Source: Planctomycetaceae bacterium (GTDB lineage Bacteria; Planctomycetota; Planctomycetia; Planctomycetales; Planctomycetaceae). From it: a DNA stretch of 64,000 bases. The notes below the pieces were generated by a model. That model saw nothing but the letters and a program-made list of their open reading frames with translations, was not told where the DNA came from and searched no databases. The translations under genes were made by a program, and so were the position numbers. Shown here one piece after another: positions 54,052-62,152 of the stretch; the first letter of the stretch is position 1; each line of letters opens with the position of its first letter. The stretch lies in contig JAJDEI010000207.1 in the NCBI GenBank assembly GCA_029259845.1, positions 1 to 64,000 of the forward strand, read 5' to 3'.

Positions 54052-55059
54052 ATGCGTTGCCTGATCGTCTTCGTGATTTTCGGTCGGTGTTTCTCCGACT
54101 GTCAGGCACAAACACCGCCGCCGCCAGGAAAGCTGGTCAGCCTCCAGATCGAAACCACACTCGTCCCCAGCCCTGCGACCGTCGATGTCCTCTCGCCACC
54201 CGGATATGAACAGTTGTCCGAACCTGTGCCCCTGTTCATTTGGTTGCACGGTGGAACCTCTGGGAAGGACTTCCTCGGAAACCGCATGCGGTCATTCATC
54301 GAGAGCGCATGGGCGACTGGGGACCTGGTGCCCTGTGTCGTCGTGGCGCCGGTCACCGGCGCGTCGTTCTTCATTGATTGGCACGATGGCACAAACCAAT
54401 GGGACACGTTCATCACCGGACAGATGTTGGCTTACATGCGAAAACACTATCACGTCATTCAGGATCGGGCGGGAACCGTCATTGGGGGAAGCTCCTTTGG
54501 AGGACAGGGCACGCTGCGGATCGCGTTTCGCCACCCGACAATGTTTGCCGCAGCGGCTTCCATGGCACCAGGTTTCCCCGCGGTGCTGACGCTCGAAGAC
54601 TGGGATATCAGCTATTTCGACGCCGATGTCTTGTCGGATCACGGTGCACGATTCGGCAGTCCCGTGGACAGGGCCTTTTGGCGCAGGACCCACCCCCCGA
54701 CGATGGTCATCGATCACCCCGGCAAACTGCGAGAGTCAGGCCTGCAACTGCTCATTGAGGTCGGCGATGAAGACGCCAATGGCAACTTCCGGTCCGTTGA
54801 GTTGCTGCACCGGCTTCTGTTCGACGCGGCAATCGAGCACGACTACCACCTGCACCGCGGTGCCGCACATGTCGGCCGCTCGAAACATTGGCGCTTTCCC
54901 GAGGTCTTCCGTTTTGTTTCCCGAGCATTGGACCCGGCCACTGACACGGACCCGGACGCCGAGCGACACAAGCTCAGAGCAATCCAGCGGGGCCGGTATC
55001 AACCGAGAACCACCAACGAGCTCCCTCTGACGCCGGTGAGATTTGAAAAGCCCGAGTGA
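54052..55059 (+). CDS. Secreted alpha/beta-hydrolase, esterase D/putative-esterase type
   Basis: 335 residues from the ATG at 54052, with GGAGCGAACCC ahead of it; an ATG at 54037 is an alternative. Signal peptide about 1-20 (CLIVFVIFGRCFSDCQAQ), with a cysteine near the end, so lipidation is conceivable. The esterase fold: VDVLSPPGYEQLSEPVPLFI, WLHGGTSGKDFLG, and the nucleophile elbow GGSSFGGQGTL with Ser148. The His candidate is in HLHRGAAHVGRSKHW. This is the feruloyl/acetyl esterase (EsD) group. Its stop codon lies inside a perfect hairpin. Confidence 0.82.
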   Translation: MRCLIVFVIFGRCFSDCQAQTPPPPGKLVSLQIETTLVPSPATVDVLSPPGYEQLSEPVPLFIWLHGGTSGKDFLGNRMRSFIESAWATGDLVPCVVVAPVTGASFFIDWHDGTNQWDTFITGQMLAYMRKHYHVIQDRAGTVIGGSSFGGQGTLRIAFRHPTMFAAAASMAPGFPAVLTLEDWDISYFDADVLSDHGARFGSPVDRAFWRRTHPPTMVIDHPGKLRESGLQLLIEVGDEDANGNFRSVELLHRLLFDAAIEHDYHLHRGAAHVGRSKHWRFPEVFRFVSRALDPATDTDPDAERHKLRAIQRGRYQPRTTNELPLTPVRFEKPE

Positions 55060-55092
55060 GGATCCACGCCCATAGGGCGTGGATCCTCACTC
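55054..55092. terminator. Perfect 18-bp hairpin starting inside the stop codon region
   Basis: GAGTGAGGATCCACGCCC (55054-55071) pairs exactly with GGGCGTGGATCCTCACTC (55075-55092) around a 3-base loop. The first arm contains the TGA stop (55057-55059) of the esterase gene. No T-run follows, so it may act on transcript stability or be a repeat that landed on the stop. Confidence 0.65.
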
Positions 55093-55327
55093 GCTGGCTA
55101 CAACGGCTACAACGGCCAGGACGGCATGGGGCCAGATTTGGCTGTGGCTCGGCTGACCTCAGATGATGAATCGACCCGGGTCAGGTGCGTCGCAACCGAA
55201 TGGCGGAACGTATGTGCGGTGACTCGCGTCTGAATATCACTATATCACTCCGCTGGGCGGCGGCGTGAATTGCCTTGGAGTGGGCGGCTATGGTCTGCGG
55301 GCCGTGTCTTGGAGATTCGGGATTTGC

Positions 55328-57082
55328 TCAGTACCCCACCGCTGCGCCGTCTTTGCGGGGTTCGGTGCCGCCGCTGAGGGTGCCGTGGGCGGCGTCGATC
55401 ATGATCGCCTGATAGCCGCCGAAGGACGTGCGGTCGCGGGTGACCTGGTGTCCGCGCTGTTTGAGCAGGTCGACGACTTCGTTGGTGACGCCCGATTCGA
55501 CGACGACGCGTCCGCCGCCGGCTTCCATTGGTGCGCCGGTTGGCTGGGCGGAGCCGATGTGCCGGACGCGGGCGGCGTCGCCTGCTGATTGCACGTCCAT
55601 GCCGAAGTCGATCATGTTGACGAGCACCTGCACGTGCCCCTGAGGTTGCATGTCGCCGCCCATCACGCCGAACACAAGCCACGGTTGGCCATCCTTGGTC
55701 GCCATCGCGGGGATGATGGTGTGGAACGGACGCTTGTGCGGTTCGAGCCGGTTGGGGTGTGTGTCGTTGAGGGCGAACAAGGCGCCCCGGTTTTGCAGCA
55801 CGAAGCCGGCGTCTCCCGGCACCATCTTCGAGCCGAAGCCGTAGTAGTTGCTTTGGATGAATGAGCAGCAGTTCCCCTCGTTGTCGACGACACACAGATA
55901 GACCGTGTCGCCTTTCTGGAGAATCGGGTCGCCGGGCGGGACGTCGACGGCCGCCTTGTTGGGATCGATCCGTTTGCGTTGGCGGGCGGCGTATTCCTTC
56001 GAGATCAACTCGGCAACCGGGACGTCCTCGATGGCCGGGTCGGCGTAGAACCGGGCGCGGTCCGCAAAGGCGAGCTTCTTCGCTTCGATGAACAGGTGCA
56101 GATACTCCGCCGAGTTGTGCCCCATTTCTTTGATGTTGTAGGGCTCCAGCAGGTTGAGCACCTCCAGTGCGGCGATCCCCTGCCCGTTGGGGGGGAGTTC
56201 CCAGATGTCGTACCCGCGGTAGTTCGTCGAGACCGGCTCGACCCACTCGGATTGGTGGTCGGAGAAATCCTTTTGGGAGAAATAGCCGCCGTTGGCCTCG
56301 CTGAATGTCACAATCGCATGGGCGATCTCGCCGTTGTAGAACGCGTCGCGGCCTCCTTCGGCGATCAGGCGGTAACTGCGGGCCAGGTTCGGGTTCTTGA
56401 AGATCTGTCCGAAACCAGGTCCCTTGCCGTCGGTGAGGTAGGTCTTCGCGGTATCGGGCCACTTCGCCAGTTCGTCTGCCGACCCTCGCCAGGAGAGGGA
56501 AATCAGTTCGCTGACCGGAAAGCCGTGTTCGGCATAGGCGATCGCCGGAGCCAGAACCTGATCGAATTCCATCGTCCCGAACCGCGATCGCAACTCCTGC
56601 CAACCATCAACGCAACCGGGAACCGACCATGCCAGCGGACCGGTGCTGGGAATTCGGGTCAGTTTTTTCTCCTTGAACACGTCCCGAGTCAGGGCATAGG
56701 GGCTGCGACCGGAGGCGTTGAGACCGTAAAGCTGTTTGGATTTCGCGTCCCAGTAGATGACGAACAGGTCGCCGCCGATGCCGCAGCTCATTGGTTCGAC
56801 CAGACCGAGCATCGCGTTGGTGGCGATGGCCGCATCGACTGCGTTGCCGCCCGCCTGCAAGATGTCGAGCCCAACTTGTGCAGCTAGCGGTTCACTGGTT
56901 GCCACGATGCCTTGTCGGGCAACGAGCGCTGAGCGGCTCTTGCGGGGATTGCCCGCCGGGCGGTCGTAGGGCGCGGCGTAGCGGGGCGAAGCGTCCTCGG
57001 AATTCGCGAAGGGGGCCATCAAACACAACCAGGCGGTTAGGCAGAGAACACAACAGAGGCCAATCTTCCAAGGGCGCAGCAT
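55328..57082 (-). CDS. ggt: Gamma-glutamyltransferase (secreted)
   Basis: 584 residues, normal for GGT. Signal peptide about 1-28 (CCVLCLTAWLCLMAPFANSE). The large-subunit start motif VATSEPLAAQVGLDILQAGG and CGIGGDLFVIYWD fit the family. The self-cleavage and nucleophile Thr is Thr393 in GDTVYLCVVDNEGN. FGSKMVPGDAGFVLQNRG and VFGVMGGDMQPQGHVQVL form the rest of the active-site shell. It removes or transfers gamma-glutamyl groups from glutathione-like peptides outside the cytoplasm. The YbdK-like ligase at 29.4 kb could in principle make gamma-glutamyl compounds, but the two are not linked. Confidence 0.92.
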   Translation of the reverse strand: MLRPWKIGLCCVLCLTAWLCLMAPFANSEDASPRYAAPYDRPAGNPRKSRSALVARQGIVATSEPLAAQVGLDILQAGGNAVDAAIATNAMLGLVEPMSCGIGGDLFVIYWDAKSKQLYGLNASGRSPYALTRDVFKEKKLTRIPSTGPLAWSVPGCVDGWQELRSRFGTMEFDQVLAPAIAYAEHGFPVSELISLSWRGSADELAKWPDTAKTYLTDGKGPGFGQIFKNPNLARSYRLIAEGGRDAFYNGEIAHAIVTFSEANGGYFSQKDFSDHQSEWVEPVSTNYRGYDIWELPPNGQGIAALEVLNLLEPYNIKEMGHNSAEYLHLFIEAKKLAFADRARFYADPAIEDVPVAELISKEYAARQRKRIDPNKAAVDVPPGDPILQKGDTVYLCVVDNEGNCCSFIQSNYYGFGSKMVPGDAGFVLQNRGALFALNDTHPNRLEPHKRPFHTIIPAMATKDGQPWLVFGVMGGDMQPQGHVQVLVNMIDFGMDVQSAGDAARVRHIGSAQPTGAPMEAGGGRVVVESGVTNEVVDLLKQRGHQVTRDRTSFGGYQAIMIDAAHGTLSGGTEPRKDGAAVGY

Positions 57083-57217
57083 GGGATGTCAATCACTTCG
57101 TTCCTAGGGATTGGGGGATTCGACGACCACATCCGAGTTTGGCGGACTTGTCCCGGGATCGCAACATCTGCCGGGGGCAAAGTCGGCGGATTGCGGATTG
57201 CGGTGGATCTTTGAAAG

Positions 57218-57402
57218 AGGATGGGCCCAGGATGACGCGAATCGAACGGATGAGCGCAGATTGACAGGAGTTGTCTGCGCGATTCTCACTCGAATGCAGA
57301 ATTAGCTTGTATCTCTCATCGGAAAAGAAGCGTCTGGCCGCTCTGCGGAACGAATCCGCCGTCATCCTCCGAATCCGCGTCATCCGCGGCCCATCCATCT
57401 CG
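57218..57402. repeat. 185-bp element with imperfect 40-bp inverted ends
   Basis: The spacer 57083-57520 between ggt and the sulfatase gene (divergent) contains GGATGGGCCCAGGATGACGC on the left and GCGTCATCCGCGGCCCATCC on the right as inverted arms, extending with mismatches to about 40 bp (ATCGAACGGATGAGCGCAG against the complement near 57350). Nothing coding is convincing. Confidence 0.6.
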
Positions 57403-57520
57403 CCCGCCAAACTCAATGGCATTCTGAATTCAGTCCCGTCATGATGGACGGTCCGCCTTCGGGACGTTGTCCGAAACTTCGATTGCCCCGCCGCCGATCG
57501 CCATTGATCAGGAGAGAGAG

Positions 57521-59413
57521 ATGATCCGCCGATTCGTCCTGTGGAGTATCCTCGCGCTCGGCGTGGGATCGATTCTGTTGAATCGTCCGACAACCGCCGC
57601 AGCCGCCGAGCGCCCGAACATCCTCTGGATCACGAGTGAGGACAACGGACCCCAGCTCGGCTGCTACGGGGACGAATACGCCGTCACGCCGAATCTGGAT
57701 CAGTTCGCCTCGAGTGGCTCGCGATATCTCACCTGCTGGTCCAATGCGCCGGTCTGTGCCCCGGCGCGGACGTGCATCATTTCCGGGCTGTACCCGGCCA
57801 GCACGGGCGGTCAGCACATGCGGAGCCTCACGCGTCTGCCGGACGGATTCCGGATGTATCCCCAACACCTGCGGGATGCCGGTTACTACTGCACCAACAA
57901 TTCCAAGGAGGACTACAACCTCGAAAAGCCCGGCCGGGTGTGGGACGAGTCGTCCAAGACGGCTCATTGGAAAAACCGCCAGGAAGGACAGCCCTTCTTC
58001 GCGATCTTCAACCTGACCATCAGCCACGAGAGCCGAATCCGCAACGCCATCGATCGCAAGGATCGCATCCACGACCCCGGCAAGGTCCGCATCCCCGCCT
58101 ATCACCCGGATACGCCGGAGGTCCGCAAGGACTGGGCTCAATACTACGACCGCCTCACCATGATGGATGCCCAGTTCGGCGAACGGCTCCGGGAGATGGA
58201 GGACGCGGGGCTCGCTGACGACACGATCGTCTTTTACTACGGCGACCACGGCTCCGGCATGCCCCGCAGCAAGCGCTGGCCGTACGACTCCGGGCTGCAC
58301 GTGCCGCTGCTCGTCCGCATTCCGGAGAAATTCGCCTCTCTGCGTCCAACGGGCTACGAAACCGGCGGCACCACCGACCGGCTCGTCGCGTTTATCGACA
58401 TGGCGCCCACGCTGCTCAGCCTCGCCGGCATCGAGCCGCCCGCCCACTACCAGGGACACGCCTTCGCCGGTCCATTCATCACGGAGCCGCAGCCCTATCT
58501 GTACGGCTTTCGGGATCGCATGGACGAACGCTACGACCTCGTCCGCTCCGTTCGCGACCAGCGATACGTTTACGTCCGCAATTACAACCCCCACGAAATC
58601 TACGGCCAGTATCTCGACTACATGTTCCGCACACCAACGACCCGTGTGTGGAAGCGACTGTTCGATCGTGGCGAACTCAACGAGGAACAGTCCCGCTTTT
58701 GGCAGACCAAGCCCCCCGAGGAACTGTACGACATCACCGCCGACCGGGACGAAGTCCACAATCTGGCGGACAGACCGGAGCATCAGGAGGCCCTCACAAG
58801 GCTCCGACAGGCTAACACCGACCACCTGCTCCGCATCCGCGACCTCGGCTTTTTGCCGGAAGGCGAGATCCATTCGCGTTCCGAAGGCTCAACGCCCTAC
58901 GAGATGGGTCACGATCCGCAGCAGTATCCGTTGGAGCAAATCCTTGCGATCGCGGAGACCGCCTCCGCTCTGGATCCGGCGGCGGTTCCCGAACTCATTG
59001 CCGCGCTCGACGACGACGACAGCGCCGTCCGTTACTGGGGAGCACTCGGCTTGCTGATGCGGGGGGAAACCGCCGTGATGGAGGCCCGCGATCCGCTGAT
59101 TGATGCGATGGAGGGGCCATCGGAATACGTTCGGCTTGTCGCCGCCGAAGCCCTCGCCCGCTACAGCGACGACCGGGACGATCGCACGCAATCGCTGTCG
59201 ATTCTCCTGGGACGGGCCAATGTTCAAAAGTACGGCCTGTACGTCTCCATCGCCGCCCTCAATGCCATCGATGATCTGGACGGACGGGCGGCCATTCTCA
59301 AACGGCAGCTCAAAGCGCTCCCGACAACGTCCGACACCGTTCCCGACCGCATGAAATCCTACGTCCCCCGTCTGATCGAAAAAACCGTCAGTGACCTCGA
59401 CGCGCTGGAGTAA
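57521..59413 (+). CDS. Sulfatase with C-terminal HEAT-like extension
   Basis: 630 residues from the ATG at 57521, with a strong AGGAGAGAGAG before it. Signal peptide about 1-28. The sulfatase core starts RPNILWITSEDNGPQLGCYG (metal Asp pair) and has CAPARTCIISGLYP with Cys79 in the C-x-P-x-R context that formylglycine-generating enzyme modifies. DTIVFYYGDHGSGM brings the second metal Asp/His. From about 475 on, the protein adds a HEAT-repeat-like helical part (AAVPELIAALDDDDSAVRYW, LVAAEALARYSDD) after the usual end, giving a longer protein. It removes sulfate from exported polysaccharides; the target cannot be read. Confidence 0.9.
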   Translation: MIRRFVLWSILALGVGSILLNRPTTAAAAERPNILWITSEDNGPQLGCYGDEYAVTPNLDQFASSGSRYLTCWSNAPVCAPARTCIISGLYPASTGGQHMRSLTRLPDGFRMYPQHLRDAGYYCTNNSKEDYNLEKPGRVWDESSKTAHWKNRQEGQPFFAIFNLTISHESRIRNAIDRKDRIHDPGKVRIPAYHPDTPEVRKDWAQYYDRLTMMDAQFGERLREMEDAGLADDTIVFYYGDHGSGMPRSKRWPYDSGLHVPLLVRIPEKFASLRPTGYETGGTTDRLVAFIDMAPTLLSLAGIEPPAHYQGHAFAGPFITEPQPYLYGFRDRMDERYDLVRSVRDQRYVYVRNYNPHEIYGQYLDYMFRTPTTRVWKRLFDRGELNEEQSRFWQTKPPEELYDITADRDEVHNLADRPEHQEALTRLRQANTDHLLRIRDLGFLPEGEIHSRSEGSTPYEMGHDPQQYPLEQILAIAETASALDPAAVPELIAALDDDDSAVRYWGALGLLMRGETAVMEARDPLIDAMEGPSEYVRLVAAEALARYSDDRDDRTQSLSILLGRANVQKYGLYVSIAALNAIDDLDGRAAILKRQLKALPTTSDTVPDRMKSYVPRLIEKTVSDLDALE

Positions 59414-59481
59414 CGGAACAAATCTCGGTTGTTCCAAGTTCCCCGTTTACATGACGACGATGAGTTTCTGTCACACGAAGA

Positions 59482-59720
59482 CACCGAAGGCGTTACCCAA
59501 CGCAGCCCAGGGTCAGCGGCGTCGCCGCGCCATCCGGGGCACTTGTGGACGCCAACAACTCGAACCCTGTACCGGTTCCACAACACGGACGCTCGGTGAT
59601 TCCCGGTGAATGTGCGATTGTTCAACCCTTACAGGGTTGTCGGTTCATTCGTTAATCCCCCCAGGGTGCGCTCACTTCGTTCGCGACCCTGGGCTGTGCT
59701 GTTGAACGCCTTTGGCGTAA
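59482..59720. repeat. 240-bp inverted-repeat spacer element
   Basis: The left arm GAAGGCGTTACCCAACGCAG and CCCAGGGTCAGC is mirrored by the right arm GCGACCCTGGGCTG and TTGAACGCCTTTGGCG. Next to the right arm is a small hairpin CCCAGGGTGCGC with GCGACCCTGGG. The element fills much of the 59414-59952 gap between the convergent sulfatase and transporter genes. Confidence 0.65.
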
Positions 59721-59750
59721 AGAACTTGCGTCACTCGAGATTTGACAGCC

Positions 59751-59806
59751 AAACGGGGGACGACTGACAAACGGGGAACGACTGAAACGGGGAACGACTG
59801 AAACGG
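59751..59806. repeat. Short tandem repeat of 16-18 bp, about three units
   Basis: AAACGGGGGACGACTGAC is followed by two exact AAACGGGGAACGACTG units and a partial AAACGGTCG. Non-coding spacer. Confidence 0.85.
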
Positions 59807-59883
59807 TCGATCCAACGTTCGCACCGCAATCGACGCCGCTTGCGGATTCGCCCCACCATTGGGCCGCCGTCCCCACCGCCCTG

Positions 59884-59930
59884 TCCCAAAACGACGAAGG
59901 CCCGGCCGTTTCCGGTCGGGCCTTCGTCAC
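59884..59930 (-). terminator. Rho-independent terminator of the ammonium transporter gene
   Basis: On the minus strand GACGAAGGCCCGACCG-GAAA-CGGCCGGGCCTTCGTC forms a near-perfect 16-bp stem with a GAAA loop, followed by GTTTTGG. It starts 23 bp after the amt stop. Confidence 0.85.
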
Positions 59931-59952
59931 AGAGGAGAGCCTTGTTGAAGTC

Positions 59953-61422
59953 TCACGTGAGGGTGTAGGCTTCCATGCCGTGTTCGGTGATGTCGAGGCC
60001 GCGCTGTTCCTCCTCGGGCGAAACCCGCAGGATGCCGACCACTTTCAGGCCGTAAAACACGATCAGCATGGTGACAAACGCCCACGCACAGATGATGGCG
60101 GTTGCTTTGAACTGAACGAGGAAAAAATCCATGCGTGTTACGATCGGCGTGTCCGGGGGGATGTCGCCGAAGATGCCAGTCGCCAATCCGCCCCACACGC
60201 CGCAGACGCCGTGGACGGGAAACGCACCGACGGGGTCGTCGATCCTCAGCTTGTCCAAGAGCAGCACGCTGGTGAACACCAGCATCCCGGCAATAGCGCC
60301 GATGGCGATCGCTTCCAGTTCCGAAACGCGGTCACAGTTCGCGGTGATGCCCACGAGACCTGCCAGCGCCCCGTTGAGGGCCATGGTGATGTCCGGCTTG
60401 CCAAATTTGGCCCATGAGCAGACCATCGCAGCGATCGCACCGGCGGCTGCGGAAATCGTTGTGGTCAGCGCGATATAGGTTGTCGCCTCCGCCTGCACCG
60501 CACCGTCATACGTCAACTGGCTGCCCGGATTAAAGCCGTACCAACCGACCCACAGGATGAACACGCCCAGGGCCGTCAAAGCGATGTTGTGCCCCGGCAT
60601 GGGGACCGACCTCCCCTCCGCCGTGTATCGCCCTATTCGCGGCCCCAAGGCAAGCGCCCCCGCCAGCCCGGCAAAACCGCCGACCGCATGCACGACGACC
60701 GACCCGGCGAAGTCCTGAAAGCCCCATTGGTCCAGGGCACCGCCGCCCCACTTCCAATAACCACTCATGGGATAGACTAAGCCGGTCAGAAGAACGCTAT
60801 AGACGAGATACCCGATGAACTTCATCCGCCCGGCGACCGCGCCGGAGACGATCGTCGCCGCCGTCGCAGCAAATGCCACCTGAAACATGAAGTCTGCGGA
60901 ATTCGACGCGTACGGAGCACCGTCAGCGTCTGCTGGCGGGGTCTTCCATGAACCATCGTCATTCAATTGCGCATCACGGGTCACCATTGATGAACCCCAT
61001 TTGAACCAAGAATGGTCGGCCTTTTCCTGATCGGTTCCGCCTGGATACATCAGCCCGTAGCCGACGAACAGATACAGCAGCACGCCCAGGCAGAGGTCCA
61101 TGATGTTCTTGAACAGGATGTTGACCGCATTCTTCTGAGAGTTGAGGCCCACTTCAACCATCGCGAACCCCGCCTGCATGAACAACACCAGCACGGCGCA
61201 GAGAAACATGATCAACGTATTGATCGTGTAGCCCATGTCCCATTTCAGGTCGGCGTAATCAATGGCCGCCTCGCTCTCTGCAGTCGTTTCTGGAGAGGCA
61301 TCGTCGGCAACGGCAGCCGGTTCGACGGACGTGTTCTCTTGCGCTGACACGTCACCTGGCCGAGCGAACCCGAACACCAGGAGTGCCAGCAGGACAGGGA
61401 TGAGCGCTTTCCGGTCGAGCAT
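59953..61422 (-). CDS. amt: Ammonium transporter (Amt/MEP/Rh)
   Basis: 489 residues from the ATG at 61422. A signal peptide (about 5-25, ending GDVSAQ) and an acidic linker precede the channel, which has about eleven membrane segments. Pore landmarks: GFAMVEVGLNSQKNAVNIL, VVVHAVGGFAGL with the first pore His, and FPVHGVCGVWGG with the second. The long insertion about 130-180 (GGTDQEKADHSWFKWGSS) is outside. The channel passes ammonia/ammonium into the cell. No glnK/PII gene is next to it. A sigma-54 promoter sits upstream, so nitrogen limitation should switch it on. Confidence 0.92.
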   Translation of the reverse strand: MLDRKALIPVLLALLVFGFARPGDVSAQENTSVEPAAVADDASPETTAESEAAIDYADLKWDMGYTINTLIMFLCAVLVLFMQAGFAMVEVGLNSQKNAVNILFKNIMDLCLGVLLYLFVGYGLMYPGGTDQEKADHSWFKWGSSMVTRDAQLNDDGSWKTPPADADGAPYASNSADFMFQVAFAATAATIVSGAVAGRMKFIGYLVYSVLLTGLVYPMSGYWKWGGGALDQWGFQDFAGSVVVHAVGGFAGLAGALALGPRIGRYTAEGRSVPMPGHNIALTALGVFILWVGWYGFNPGSQLTYDGAVQAEATTYIALTTTISAAAGAIAAMVCSWAKFGKPDITMALNGALAGLVGITANCDRVSELEAIAIGAIAGMLVFTSVLLLDKLRIDDPVGAFPVHGVCGVWGGLATGIFGDIPPDTPIVTRMDFFLVQFKATAIICAWAFVTMLIVFYGLKVVGILRVSPEEEQRGLDITEHGMEAYTLT

Positions 61423-61579
61423 GAGCTTAGTCCTCGTCAGTCGTACACCGTTTTCTGCGGTCACAGCGCGCACCCCGAGCGCACGCGGAAGCGGAGCTTC
61501 TTGCGGCATCGCGGACAGAAACCGAGCCGGTCACGGATCGGTCGCGTTGCGTGCCGAGAATCGTTCACAAAGCCAGCAC

Positions 61580-61594
61580 GCAACTGCCGTGCCA
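61580..61594 (-). promoter_or_regulatory. Sigma-54 (-24/-12) promoter of amt
   Basis: On the minus strand TGGCACGGCAGTTGC matches the sigma-54 consensus TGGCAC-N5-TTGC, with exactly ten bases between the GG and GC pairs. Transcription would start near 61569, about 147 bases before the amt ATG. NtrC-type activator sites were not identified with confidence. Confidence 0.75.
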
Positions 61595-61953
61595 CACGCT
61601 GATCGGTGATGGCCCAATCACTGCAACCAGCTAGGAACATCGGGGTTAGGTCCGAACAGGGACCTCGGCCATGACCGACGATCAGCCCCCGCTGCCCGGC
61701 GATCAGGCACGGCATGCGCAATCGAACGGCGAACGACGGGTGGCGGGGGCGATGCAATACCGTACTGCGGTGTTGCAGCGCCGATCACGGGGGCGACGTC
61801 GTTGTTCGGTGAGTCGTTCACCGCCCCCGGACGGAGCGTTTTCATTGCACCACACGCCAACGAGACCCCGCCACCTGACGCATGCGCAATCGGGCGGCTA
61901 TCTGGGACATTCATTTTTTCACTCCAGGAAAGACTAATCGGGAAAGTCCCGGT

Positions 61954-62025
61954 CGTAACCCGAAGCGTAAGCGAGGAGGTTGACATGCGTTGACGACTCG
62001 TCCCTCGCTCACGCGTCGGGTTACG
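61954..62025. repeat. 72-bp inverted repeat (CGTAACCCGA type)
   Basis: CGTAACCCGAAGCGTAAGCG (61954 onwards) is mirrored by CTCGCTCACGCGTCGGGTTACG, ending at 62025. It lies in the divergent 730-bp spacer 61423-62152, between amt and the last esterase gene. The rest of that spacer holds the amt promoter and near 61655 an AGGTCC-N6-GGACCT palindrome; no gene is supported. Confidence 0.8.
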
Positions 62026-62152
62026 ATATTCCCCGGAGTGAACCTTTGAATGGTCCCGGAACGGCGAGCAGTCTGTTGAAAATCTGTGCCACGGCTGCCA
62101 AGCTCAGACCACAGCGAAGCTCCCACCAATCTGTTCAACAACGAGTCCCCTC

